Below, piece by piece: positions 45,791 through 52,858 of a stretch of 64,000 nt of DNA. Origin of the DNA: Micromonospora sp. MA102 (lineage in GTDB: Bacteria; Actinomycetota; Actinomycetes; Mycobacteriales; Micromonosporaceae). The translations under genes were made by a program, and so were the position numbers. Within the stretch, counting starts at the first letter, position 1, and the number at the start of each line of letters is the position of its first letter. The notes under the pieces were generated by a model. That model made no database searches. It was not told where the DNA came from and worked only from the letters and a program-made list of their open reading frames with translations. The stretch lies in contig NZ_JAMWEG010000004.1 in NCBI RefSeq assembly GCF_025460765.1, positions 248,001 through 312,000 on the forward strand, in the 5' to 3' direction.

Positions 45791-46090
45791 TCACGGACGG
45801 GGGTTCGTCCGCGCCCAGCTCTTCTCGCCCTCGCGCCGCCCCTGCGTGGCGGCCAGGCAGCGCGGGCAGACGTAGCCCTCCGGGTCGGCCTCGGTGAGCA
45901 CGTCGGTGTCCGAGTAGTCGAAGGGCACGTGGGGAAAGCGACGCAGCCGGGTGCGGCTGAGCTGGAGCCCGCAGACCGTCTGGTTCTGGCCCGGCAGCCA
46001 GGCGTGGACCTCGCCACCGGGACGGCGCACCCCGTCGTCCCCGGCCACCTCGCTGGACGCCGCCACCGCGGCGGTGCTGCTCACCCTCAT
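45791..46090 (-). CDS. Conserved small protein with CxxC knuckle, 99 aa
   Basis: A 99-residue protein (MRVSSTAAVAASSEVAGDDG...). It contains TVCGLQLSRTRLRRFPHVPFDYSD and, near the C-terminus, YVCPRCLAATQGRREGE. The CPRC pair plus the upstream Cys and histidines suggest a single zinc knuckle. The segment order is typical of a small actinobacterial family without assigned function. ATG 46090 is used; a GTG at 46108 is an alternative. It lies just upstream of tRNA-Lys, on the opposite strand. Confidence 0.65.
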   Translation of the reverse strand: MRVSSTAAVAASSEVAGDDGVRRPGGEVHAWLPGQNQTVCGLQLSRTRLRRFPHVPFDYSDTDVLTEADPEGYVCPRCLAATQGRREGEKSWARTNPRP

Positions 46091-46198
46091 GCGTATCCGG
46101 TTCCCCACCGGGGCGTCGTCATGCCCGGCGGTCGCCGGCGCGGAGTCTGAAGATCGACAGGTGGCGGAAGCCGGAAGCCCCGCGCGGGCGGGTTCCGG

Positions 46199-46204
46199 TA
46201 GCCT
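46199..46204 (+). promoter_or_regulatory. -10 element of tRNA-Lys
   Basis: TAGCCT sits eight bases before the first base of the tRNA, the expected spacing for its promoter. Confidence 0.4.
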
Positions 46205-46212
46205 GGTCGGAC

Positions 46213-46284
46213 GGGCCGCTAGCTCAATGGCAGAGCTGTGGACTTTTAATCCATAGGTTCAGGGTTCGAGTCCCTGGCGGCCCA
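46213..46284 (+). tRNA. tRNA-Lys (anticodon TTT)
   Basis: A 72-base cloverleaf. The acceptor stem GGGCCGC pairs with GCGGCCC, the D arm is GCTC-N7-GAGC, the anticodon stem GTGGA/TCCAT encloses the loop CTTTTAA (anticodon TTT), and the T arm is CAGGG-TTCGAGT-CCCTG. The discriminator base is A and no CCA is encoded. A hairpin terminator follows at 46299-46320. Its 3' half is duplicated at 47568, marking it as an integration site. Confidence 0.95.
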
Positions 46285-46295
46285 CTCCTCCGCAG
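46248..46295. repeat. attL-like 48-bp direct repeat in tRNA-Lys
   Basis: This 48-bp stretch runs from the last two bases of the anticodon loop through the tRNA 3' end and 11 bases beyond. It is identical to 47568-47615. After one mismatch a further ten bases match. Integrases commonly use tRNA 3' ends as attachment sites. Confidence 0.8.
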
Positions 46296-46298
46296 CTC

Positions 46299-46320
46299 AG
46301 CGGCCCTTTGTAGGGCCGCT
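46299..46320 (+). terminator. tRNA-Lys terminator
   Basis: AGCGGCCC-TTTGTA-GGGCCGCT is a perfect eight-base stem directly after the tRNA, followed by GTTGCCGT. The same post-tRNA arrangement is found after the second copy. Confidence 0.7.
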
Positions 46321-46372
46321 GTTGCCGTAGTTCCGACCGGTACCGCAGCAAAGTAGTAGGCCGGCTGGTGCC

Positions 46373-46406
46373 GTGACCAGGAACGTTCACGGTGTTGGCT
46401 GACACG
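46373..46406. mobile_element. Left 34-bp inverted repeat of the methyltransferase cassette
   Basis: The left end begins GTGACC, contains GAACGTTCACGG and ends TGACACG. It matches the reverse complement of 47371-47404 at 31 of 34 positions. Only the methyltransferase gene lies between the two copies. No target-site duplication is obvious. Confidence 0.6.
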
Positions 46407-46488
46407 GTCTGGCCGGTTGGTCGGGCGGCGTCGTGGCGGTCAGGCTGTGTCGGTGGCAGATCTTGTACGGGTGCGGCGGCTCATGTGA

Positions 46489-47349
46489 TCAGGGCGCGGC
46501 GCGAACCGCCGAGACGAGCCCGCCCGCGCCCTCGTCCTGCTGCGGCGGGGTGAGCACAGGACGCCCGTAGGCCTCGGCGCGCTCACGCAGGGTGAAGGTC
46601 TCCGCCTCCCAGCCGAGGCCGTCTAGCCAGCCGACCGGGTCCTCCGGCATCTCCCAGACCCACATCGACGCTGCCGATCCCGAAGCGGCATCCCCGCGGA
46701 AGCGTTCGACCACACCGCGCGAGCCCAGTGTGAGGCCCATCCTGCTGCCTGCAGCGGACAGCGCGCCGACCCGTTCGAGCAGCGACTCCACTGCGTCCTC
46801 GGGTAGATAGATCAGCAGTCCCTCGGCGATCCACACCGTCGGCTGCGCCGGATCGTGCCCGGCCGCGGCAAGGGCGCCGGGCCAGTCCTCGCGTAGGTCG
46901 ACCGGGACGGTGATCCGCTCGCAGCGCGGAACGGCACACTCCTGACGCAGCACCGAGGCCTTGAAGCCAAGCGGTTCGGCCGTGTCGACCTCGAACAACC
47001 GCGTACCCGCAGGCCAGTCCATCCGGAAGGCCCTGCTGTCCATCCCGGCTCCGAGCAGCACGACCTGCCGGACGCCGGACGCGACCGCCCGATCCAGCAG
47101 GTCGTCCAGGAACTTCGTCCGGATGACGATCGAGAAGGCCACACCGAGCCAGCGGCGCCGCGCCGCCTCGTCCGCGCGCGGGGGCGGCGGCGTCCCGGGG
47201 CCTCTCCCGCCGGCCGTGGCGAAGGCCAGCGCCAGCGGGTCCCGGAACAGCGGCTGCTCGCGTGCCGTCTCCATTGCCCTCACCCGGGCCACGCCCACGG
47301 CTGTGGCCCACACCCCGGACGGCTCGATCGGTCCCGCCGCATGAGTCAT
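46489..47349 (-). CDS. SAM-dependent methyltransferase, TIGR00027/LCMT-like
   Basis: A 286-residue enzyme of the leucine carboxyl methyltransferase-like family. The N-terminal VGVARVRAMETAREQPLFRDPLA is family-typical. The SAM-binding GAGMDSRAFRM motif follows FLDDLLDRAVASGVRQVVLLG, and FEVDTAEP is the acidic loop. VWIAEGLLIYLPEDAVESLL completes the pattern. Actinobacterial members act mostly on unknown small molecules. ATG 47349 has TAGGCT six bases upstream, so its transcript is probably leaderless, with a -35-like TTGGGT inside the right inverted repeat. The gene is the only cargo between two inverted repeats and two tRNA-derived direct repeats. Confidence 0.88.
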   Translation of the reverse strand: MTHAAGPIEPSGVWATAVGVARVRAMETAREQPLFRDPLALAFATAGGRGPGTPPPPRADEAARRRWLGVAFSIVIRTKFLDDLLDRAVASGVRQVVLLGAGMDSRAFRMDWPAGTRLFEVDTAEPLGFKASVLRQECAVPRCERITVPVDLREDWPGALAAAGHDPAQPTVWIAEGLLIYLPEDAVESLLERVGALSAAGSRMGLTLGSRGVVERFRGDAASGSAASMWVWEMPEDPVGWLDGLGWEAETFTLRERAEAYGRPVLTPPQQDEGAGGLVSAVRAAP

Positions 47350-47355
47350 GCGTTC

Positions 47356-47361
47356 AGCCTA
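47356..47361 (-). promoter_or_regulatory. Leaderless -10 element for the methyltransferase gene
   Basis: On the minus strand TAGGCT ends six bases before ATG 47349. TTGGGT in the inverted repeat (47377-47382) may act as a -35, although its 15-base spacing is short. Confidence 0.5.
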
Positions 47362-47370
47362 GCCAGGCGG

Positions 47371-47404
47371 CGTGTCACCCAACGCCGTGAACGTTCGTGG
47401 TCAC
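47371..47404. mobile_element. Right 34-bp inverted repeat of the methyltransferase cassette
   Basis: This is the reverse-complement partner of 46373-46406 with three mismatches. Its inner end overlaps the promoter region of the methyltransferase gene. Confidence 0.6.
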
Positions 47405-47415
47405 AGCGCTGGCTG

Positions 47416-47530
47416 CTAGCGCCCGACGCGGATGCGGTCGGCGTGGTACAGCTCGCGGGAGCCGTCGGCGCGGAAGACCACCAGGACCGGGACGCCTTCG
47501 CCGATGTCCAGCTGCTTGCGCAGGCCGGAT
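47416..47530 (-). pseudogene. Coding-like fragment, C-terminal end of an unknown protein
   Basis: One minus-strand frame ends at TAG 47418-47416 and reads LRKQLDIGEGVPVLVVFRAD followed by GSRELYHADRIRVGR. Codon choice and the amphipathic pattern look like a real protein end, but there is no start or upstream domain before the second att-like repeat. It may be the truncated last part of a gene carried by an integrated element. The parent family is not recognised. Confidence 0.35.
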
Positions 47531-47567
47531 GATCTCGCACAACACTCGATCCGGCCGGCTCGCCGGC

Positions 47568-47615
47568 AATCCATAGGTTCAGGGTTCGAGTCCCTGGCGG
47601 CCCACTCCTCCGCAG
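47568..47615. repeat. attR-like 48-bp duplicate of the tRNA-Lys 3' end
   Basis: An exact copy of 46248-46295, carrying the 3' part of tRNA-Lys without its 5' half. It is followed by its own hairpin (AGCG-G-CCCCGATCGGGG-T-CGCT, 47619-47640) and GTTGCCGT. It marks the distal end of a 1.3-kb insertion, or the junction between two tandem insertions. Confidence 0.8.
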
Positions 47616-47721
47616 GTCAGCGGCCCCGATCGGGGTCGCTGTTGCCGTGATGGGCCGGGACAGCAGCGAAGTACGGCAGTAGCCTTCAGCGGTCCCACTG
47701 TTGGTCTGCCCCTCACGCCGG

Positions 47722-48246
47722 CTATCGGCAGAGAGAGCCGATCAGTTCTTCGAAGCCGGGGAACTCCTCCCGCGCTGCGGCAATGACCTCACTCGCCGGC
47801 TTGCGATGCGACGGTGCCCACCGTTGGGCGATCTCCGCGAGCCGGGCATCCGTGCGGGGCTCATGTTCGTGGCTGGGGTATGCCGTCGCCTCCCAGGGAC
47901 CGAACCCGTCAGCCAGAAGCCACAAATAGGCCCACAGGTTCTGCGCTACGACTCCCATCTCACCCTCCGAACCGAGAAACACCACCGGTTGCTGCTCGAT
48001 CGGCTTGCCATCACGCACCAGCCAGAAGGCGGCGAGACCACCAGTGCCGTCCTGCCCGAAAACCCGGAACTCGGATCCGTCAAGCTCGGCGTTTCCCGTC
48101 CAGGCCCGCCACCACTCGGCAATCTCCCCCGAGTCAAGGAAGTGGGAGTACGGCTCGAAGTCAACGCCGGCCCCGTCCCTGTAGTCGAAGCCGACCTCAT
48201 GAGCTTCGGACAGCGGAGCCGGCAAGGTACGGCCATCCTGATCCAC
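47722..48246 (-). CDS. Hypothetical protein, possible SUKH-like immunity protein
   Basis: A 174-residue soluble, acidic, tryptophan-rich protein (LSEAHEVGFDYRDGAGVDFEP, then EWWRAWTGNAELDGSEFRVFGQDGTGG). The middle LAAFWLVRDGKPIEQQPVVFLGSEGE and the C-terminal ATAYPSHEHEPRTDARLAEIAQRW are reminiscent of SMI1/KNR4 (SUKH) proteins found next to polymorphic toxins, but the match is loose. GTG 48246 is preceded at six bases by TAGGGT, so transcription is probably leaderless. No toxin gene is adjacent. Confidence 0.55.
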   Translation of the reverse strand: MDQDGRTLPAPLSEAHEVGFDYRDGAGVDFEPYSHFLDSGEIAEWWRAWTGNAELDGSEFRVFGQDGTGGLAAFWLVRDGKPIEQQPVVFLGSEGEMGVVAQNLWAYLWLLADGFGPWEATAYPSHEHEPRTDARLAEIAQRWAPSHRKPASEVIAAAREEFPGFEELIGSLCR

Positions 48247-48252
48247 GGCAGC

Positions 48253-48258
48253 ACCCTA
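48253..48258 (-). promoter_or_regulatory. Leaderless -10 element for 174-aa gene
   Basis: On the minus strand TAGGGT ends six bases before GTG 48246. Confidence 0.5.
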
Positions 48259-48296
48259 GCGAGGAGTACCGACGGAACCGCCGACAGCGGATCGCT

Positions 48297-48475
48297 GAGG
48301 GGTCCTTCCACCGATCCAGCGCTTGGCCGAGCCGCTTGAGCGCGTCGCGGGTGGTCGCCGACGACACGACCGTGTAGGTCTCCATGGTGATGGCGAACCG
48401 CGCGTGCCGGAGAATCCGCATCGCCACCCGGGATGCACATCCAGGCCAGCCAGAAGCGAGGCGCAGGCCCGCGTC
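48297..48475 (-). pseudogene. Tyrosine recombinase (integrase) C-terminal remnant, frameshifted
   Basis: Two minus-strand frames together read CASLLAGLDVHP and then VAMRILRHARFAITMETYT followed by SSATTRDALKRLG. This is the C-terminal catalytic end of an integrase: the H-x-x-R region, then the ILRHARF segment and the active-site tyrosine in METYT. The two parts are in different frames at CATCCCGGGTGG, where a single missing C would explain the shift. No N-terminal part is present. It lies 680 bases beyond the second att-like repeat and suggests a decayed integrative element. Confidence 0.7.
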
Positions 48476-48568
48476 CCAAGCGACAGTCGTTCCGCTTCAA
48501 CATCAGATCTTCGCCATCCGTAGGGTCACAGGCGTCGTGAGGTGTCCGCATCGTTCACGGGAGGCGGC

Positions 48569-48976
48569 GTGCAGGGAGAGAAGGCCCTCGCGGAAGTCGA
48601 GAGGGCGCTAGGCGTCCGATTCCCTTCTGACTACCGGACCTTCATCGTCAGCAGTGGTGGCGTTGACGAGTTCGTCGGCCCGGCAGGGGACTTCCTGAGC
48701 ATCTACGCACCGGACCGCCTGATTGAAATGAACGAGGCGGCGGATGCGGCAGAGCGCTTCCCCGGTGGGGTGATCATCGGGGGCGACGGTGGCCGGGAGA
48801 TGCTCACCTACGACTTCCGCCGACAGCCACCGCCGTTGGTGCTGCTCGACATCACTGCTGAGGGTTGGGACGCAGCGATTCACCAGGCCCCGAGCTTTGC
48901 CGCCCTGATGGCCGAGTTCCCGAGGACAGGTTGGCGCTTCGACGCAGCGGACGACGCCGCCCCCCGGCGAAGGTGA
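48569..48976 (+). CDS. SMI1/KNR4 (SUKH) family protein
   Basis: A 135-residue SUKH-fold protein: ALGVRFPSDYRTFIVSSGG at the N-terminus, then YAPDRLIEMNEAADAAERFPGGV (from the central helix), IIGGDGGREMLTYDFR and a final helix (PSFAALMAEFPRTG). Stand-alone members are usually immunity proteins against contact-dependent toxins. No toxin is visible, so this may be an orphan immunity gene. GTG 48569 is chosen for GGGAGG just upstream; a GTG at 48542 is possible. It is in the accessory region beside an integrase remnant. Confidence 0.8.
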   Translation: MQGEKALAEVERALGVRFPSDYRTFIVSSGGVDEFVGPAGDFLSIYAPDRLIEMNEAADAAERFPGGVIIGGDGGREMLTYDFRRQPPPLVLLDITAEGWDAAIHQAPSFAALMAEFPRTGWRFDAADDAAPRRR

Positions 48977-49103
48977 GCGACAGCAACCGTGCCGGACGCC
49001 GCCACGCCGACGAGAGCTGACGTGGACGAATTCAGCCAACGCATTCACAGAAGGCACTGGACGCCATGAGACGATCGGCACCGATGCCGACGGAAGGCGC
49101 GTG

Positions 49104-49769
49104 ATGACCGCCTCGACACGCCGGGTGGCCGTCTTCGACCTCGACGACACCCTGGTACGCGGAGACTCGTTCGCCCAGTTCACCCGCCATCTGCTGTTCC
49201 GCCAGCGGTGGCGCGCGGCAGTGTCGCTCGTACTCGCTCCGCTCCTCGCACCGATGCTCTTCCTGTCACCCACGCGACGGGTGGCCATCACCGGCTTCCT
49301 CTGGCTTGCGTCGGCTGGTCTCTCCGAGGCGCAGTTCACCGCCCTGGCCGAACAGTTCGCCGCAACCCACGCCCAGAGGCGCATCACGGTCGCGCTCGAC
49401 CGGCTCCAGCACCACCTCGCGACCGGCGACCGCGTCATCATCGTCACCGCATGTGCCGACCCGCTCGCCACCGCCATCTGCGCCAAGCTGGGCCTGGGCA
49501 AGGTGGAGGTCATCGCTGCCCGACTCCGCGCCGGCCGCACCGGCATGTGGCCCGTCCTCGGCTGCCAGGGGCCGCAGAAAGTGCAGCGACTCCGCGACGC
49601 CGGGGTCACGCTGCCCATCCACTCTGCCTACACCGACAGCTTTTCCGACCTGCCCCTCCTGCGCGCCGCCACGCACCGCTACCTCATCGAGCCGTCCACC
49701 CAGGACCTGGCCCGACTGCAGGCGGCCTCGCCCGGCGCAGTCACCGTCCTCCGGACGTCAGCCGAGTGA
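49104..49769 (+). CDS. HAD-superfamily hydrolase, SerB-like (HAD-IB)
   Basis: A 221-residue phosphatase. Motif I is VFDLDDTLVRGD (nucleophile Asp), motif II is VIIVTAC, and motif III/IV is the lysine near GPQKVQRL with YTDSFSDLPLL. A helical cap includes a hydrophobic stretch (LVLAPLLAPMLFL). The HAD-IB layout matches phosphoserine phosphatase-like or lipid-phosphate enzymes. ATG 49104 has GGAAGG six bases upstream. Confidence 0.85.
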   Translation: MTASTRRVAVFDLDDTLVRGDSFAQFTRHLLFRQRWRAAVSLVLAPLLAPMLFLSPTRRVAITGFLWLASAGLSEAQFTALAEQFAATHAQRRITVALDRLQHHLATGDRVIIVTACADPLATAICAKLGLGKVEVIAARLRAGRTGMWPVLGCQGPQKVQRLRDAGVTLPIHSAYTDSFSDLPLLRAATHRYLIEPSTQDLARLQAASPGAVTVLRTSAE

Positions 49770-50035
49770 CGGCGAACCGCCGCTGACGTCCACGACCGTC
49801 GACCCGGCTCGGCGAAAAGGCCCGGTTAACGGCCTGGGTGTCGCCGTTCCCAAGGTCAACAACCTCGCCGCCGAGCGTGTCAGTCCATAGATAGTCCGCA
49901 TCACGCGCCGCGACCGAGGCCCTGGCCGTCGGCTGTTGCGATCCGCCCGGGCCCCGCTTGAAGCCCACCGGGCTCGGTCGGGCGACCGTCTGGGATATCG
50001 TGCGCTGCCGAAGACGTGAGACGAGGGTGTGCAGC

Positions 50036-50647
50036 ATGCCGGGCAGAAGGTCGAGCGGCGCCGGACGGCGCGCGGCGGGTGTGGGTGCGCTGGTCCTCGC
50101 GAGCCTACTTTTGGCCGGCGGCTGTTCGCGAGCTGCCGACACGGCGGAGCGGGGGGCGGAAGCGCAGTCGTCGCCGTCACCGGTCGTGGCGATGCGTCTG
50201 GAGAAGCCGGAAAAGTTGCTGAGCGGTTGGCCTGAGTCGATGAGCCGGACGTTGCGCGAGCCGGCCCAGAAGAACATGGGCAGCTTCAAGGAGCTTCTCG
50301 ACGGGGAGCCGACCAGCGCGGTCGGCACCGCCTACACGGCCGCCGACGAGCAGTACACGGCCCTCGTCAGTGGGGTGTCCGGGAAGGTAACCGATCCGAA
50401 GGCGACGCTGGACAGGATCTTCGCCACCCTGCCGCGGCTGTCCGGTGTCAAGCCAACACGACCGGGCCCGATGGGCGGTGAGGCTCGCTGCGGGAAGGGC
50501 GAGACCCAGGGCGTCAACGTGGAGGTCTGTGCGTGGGCCGACCACCACAGCATCGGCATGGTGACCTTCCTCGGCTTCCCGAAGTCCGGCAGCGCGGACA
50601 GTCTGTTCGTGCGGGCGCGTTCCCAGCTGGAGCACCCCGTCACCTAA
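50036..50647 (+). CDS. Hypothetical lipoprotein
   Basis: A 203-residue exported protein with a basic N-terminus (MPGRRSSGAGRRAAG), a hydrophobic core and lipobox LLLAGGC. The mature part has no recognised domain. It contains RLEKPEKLLSGWPESM and AWADHHSIGMVTFLGFPKSG, a pattern seen in small actinobacterial lipoproteins of unknown role. Two cysteines late in the chain (RCGKGE and EVCAWAD) may pair. ATG 50036 follows GAGGG; the preceding 266 bp show no other gene. Confidence 0.7.
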   Translation: MPGRRSSGAGRRAAGVGALVLASLLLAGGCSRAADTAERGAEAQSSPSPVVAMRLEKPEKLLSGWPESMSRTLREPAQKNMGSFKELLDGEPTSAVGTAYTAADEQYTALVSGVSGKVTDPKATLDRIFATLPRLSGVKPTRPGPMGGEARCGKGETQGVNVEVCAWADHHSIGMVTFLGFPKSGSADSLFVRARSQLEHPVT

Positions 50648-50730
50648 GGCAAGCCCCGGCAATCCGAACGGCCGCCGCGCAGCCCGTTGAGCCGCTTCCA
50701 GAGCGGTTCAACCGAATCCCGACGTTGACC

Positions 50731-50736
50731 TAGGCT
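50731..50736 (+). promoter_or_regulatory. Leaderless -10 element with adjacent TTGACC
   Basis: TAGGCT lies six bases before GTG 50743. TTGACC directly in front of it resembles a -35 sequence but is too close to act as one. Confidence 0.45.
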
Positions 50737-50742
50737 GCGCGG

Positions 50743-51678
50743 GTGGGTTACTGGGGCACGGTGGTGGTGGCGCGGCCGCAGGGGTTACTGGTCGACCAGG
50801 ACGGCATCAGCGGGTTCGGTTACCGCCATCAGTGGTTGCGCGAGCTGGGCGACGGGTGGCAGCTGGTGGAGACCCAAGGGTGGAATGATCCGCCGGATCT
50901 GCTCGGGCCGTCCGAGGCGGTTGCGGCGTCGACGGGTTTTCCGGTCTTCGCCGCGTACGTCAGCGACGGGGACTGTGCGGTGATGTGCGCGGCGGTGCCG
51001 GGTGCGGTGGGGCAGTTGACCCACCTGTGGGACGTCAGCGGGCCGTGCGGTGTGTACCGGCATCAGCCGAGGGGCATGCCGCAGCCGGTCGGCCGCGGCG
51101 TCGACGAGGTGGTCTCAGAGTTGAGCGACTGGTCTGCCTCGGCTGGTCTGCGAGCGGACACCTCGGCGCTGCGCGCCTTGATCAGTCACGACCGGACCCC
51201 GGGTTGGCAGCCGGCGGATGATCTGTTGTTCGACCTGGTGAAGGCGCTGGGGGTGGCCCGGATCGGTCGAACGCTGCCGTGGGCGTTCCCGATCGACCGT
51301 CGACCGTTTGCTGTGATCACGGACTTTATGGGCCTGGCGACCAGGGCACGGTCGAGGGCGGTGTACCGGCGGGCCGAGGAGGAGAACGGCGAGGCGCCGG
51401 AGCCGGCGCAGCCGTGGGAGACAGCCGCGATCGCACTGGAAGAGGAGTTGTGGGCGGCGCTGTACCGCCCCGGCGTGGACATGCCGGCGTTGGTGCGCCG
51501 GGTGGCTGAAGTACAGGCCGCGTACGACGCGGCAAGCGAGGACCGGGCAGGACGGGCCGCGGTGGACCCCGACCGCTTGTTCGAGTCGCTCTTCGCCGGA
51601 CTGGTCGACGGCACCGTGCAACCGGATGACCCGGAGGACTCCGGCCGCCTGTGGGCGGACGAGCGGGCGACCGGGTGA
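50743..51678 (+). CDS. Hypothetical protein, 311 aa
   Basis: A 311-residue soluble protein starting MGYWGTVVVARPQGLLVDQDG. The first 130 residues are strand-rich with an aromatic pattern (YRHQWLRELGDGWQLVETQGW) and the C-terminal third is helical and acidic (EEENGEAPEPAQPWETAAIALEEELW). No enzyme motif is seen. The design, an N-terminal beta domain plus a disordered acidic tail, resembles uncharacterised actinobacterial proteins from accessory regions. Probably leaderless. Confidence 0.6.
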   Translation: MGYWGTVVVARPQGLLVDQDGISGFGYRHQWLRELGDGWQLVETQGWNDPPDLLGPSEAVAASTGFPVFAAYVSDGDCAVMCAAVPGAVGQLTHLWDVSGPCGVYRHQPRGMPQPVGRGVDEVVSELSDWSASAGLRADTSALRALISHDRTPGWQPADDLLFDLVKALGVARIGRTLPWAFPIDRRPFAVITDFMGLATRARSRAVYRRAEEENGEAPEPAQPWETAAIALEEELWAALYRPGVDMPALVRRVAEVQAAYDAASEDRAGRAAVDPDRLFESLFAGLVDGTVQPDDPEDSGRLWADERATG

Positions 51679-51942
51679 CGGGCCTGACGGGACCTGACAT
51701 CAGCGGTTGACATCGACGGTGGTGGCCGCAGCCGGACGAGTGCGGACCGGCGCTGCTTGGGACCCGAACCCCGTGGACGTCAGCACCGCGAAGGCCGGGA
51801 CCGATGAGATCGCACGGCCTCGCCGGTCTACCTCGTGTCCACAGCGAGCCGAGGAGAAGGCCGGAGTGATGCGTGTCGGCCACTCACCGGCGGCGAACTC
51901 GTTATCGGAAGGATTCAGCTGATGCCGCGAAAGGAGTTCCCC

Positions 51943-52785
51943 ATGCGGATCAACGTCAACGACGTTGAGCTGTGCGTCGAGACCTTCGGTGACCCGGGGG
52001 ACCCGCCGGTGCTGCTCATCGGCGTCACCATGATGAGCTGGCCGGACGAGCTGTGCACGAAGCTGACCGGGCGCTATGTGGTGCGCTATGACCTGCGAGA
52101 TGCGGGCCAGTCGGCGTTCGTCGATCCTGACGCGCCCGCGTACGACCTGCGTGATCTGGTGACCGATGCGGCGGAGCTGCTGGGGGCGCTGGAGTTGCGG
52201 AGTGCGCATGTGGTCGGGCTCGGCGTCGGCGGCTTCGTCGCGCAGTTGCTTGCGCTGGACCACCCTGATCGGGTCGCGTCGCTGACGCTGATCTCCACCC
52301 GGCCGGTCGCTCCTGGTCCGGTGGATCCGGACCTGCCCGACCACGCGCCGGAGCTGACGGCGGAGCTGTTCGGCCGTCCGCAGCCGGACTGGACCGATCG
52401 TGACAGCGTCATCGATTACCTGGCCGGGGCCGCAAGGCTGATGTCCGGCACGCGAGGATTCGACGAGGCGGACGCACGCCTCGCTGCCGGGATCGTCTTC
52501 GACCGGGCGGCACGGACGGCGAAGGCGCAGCGCGCCAGCCACTTGGGCACCATGTTCGCCGCCATCGACTGCCAGCCCCGGTGGCGTGAGCGGTTGGGCG
52601 ACATTGCCGCACCGACGCTTGTCATGCACGGCGACGAGGATCCGTTCTTCCCGTACGGGAACGGCGTGGCGCTGGCCAAGGAGATCCCTGGCGCCACACT
52701 GCTCCCGTTGCGCGGCATCGGTCAGGGCCTGCCGCGGGCGGCCTGGCCGGTGGCGGTGGACGCCCTCCTGCGCCACACGTCCTGA
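51943..52785 (+). CDS. Alpha/beta-hydrolase-fold protein lacking Ser and His of the triad
   Basis: A 280-residue protein closely matching the RdmC/DhmA-like alpha/beta hydrolases (VLLIG...VRYDLRDAGQSA, then HVVGLGVGGFVAQLLALDHPDRV). At the nucleophile elbow the usual G-x-S-x-G reads GLGVG, with Gly94 in place of Ser. The catalytic Asp is kept (Asp233 in HGDEDPFFP), but the last motif reads GIGQGLPRAAW, with Gln261 where His is expected. Active hydrolysis is therefore unlikely; a binding or regulatory role is possible. ATG 51943 has AGGAG eight bases upstream. Confidence 0.82.
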   Translation: MRINVNDVELCVETFGDPGDPPVLLIGVTMMSWPDELCTKLTGRYVVRYDLRDAGQSAFVDPDAPAYDLRDLVTDAAELLGALELRSAHVVGLGVGGFVAQLLALDHPDRVASLTLISTRPVAPGPVDPDLPDHAPELTAELFGRPQPDWTDRDSVIDYLAGAARLMSGTRGFDEADARLAAGIVFDRAARTAKAQRASHLGTMFAAIDCQPRWRERLGDIAAPTLVMHGDEDPFFPYGNGVALAKEIPGATLLPLRGIGQGLPRAAWPVAVDALLRHTS

Positions 52786-52790
52786 GCCGG

Positions 52791-52822
52791 CTTGCCGTGC
52801 CACGGCGGCGCCGGCTGGGCCT
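52791..52822. terminator. Hairpin between hydrolase-fold gene and broken secreted-protein gene
   Basis: AGCCGGC (52791-52797) pairs with GCCGGCT (52816-52822), and an inner GCCGTG-C-CACGGC stem (52800-52812) can form as well. It follows the hydrolase-fold stop directly. Confidence 0.5.
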
Positions 52823-52858
52823 CGATCCTTGCCGGCGGAGCAGCGCCCGGGCGGCCGC

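Noticed and set aside
46489-47349. Transposase gene between the inverted repeats
   Set aside because: The only gene inside has methyltransferase motifs and no DDE or HUH residues, so the cassette cannot move itself.
50725-50730. TTGACC as a -35 element for the 311-aa gene
   Set aside because: It directly abuts the TAGGCT hexamer, so the required spacing of about 17 bases is missing.
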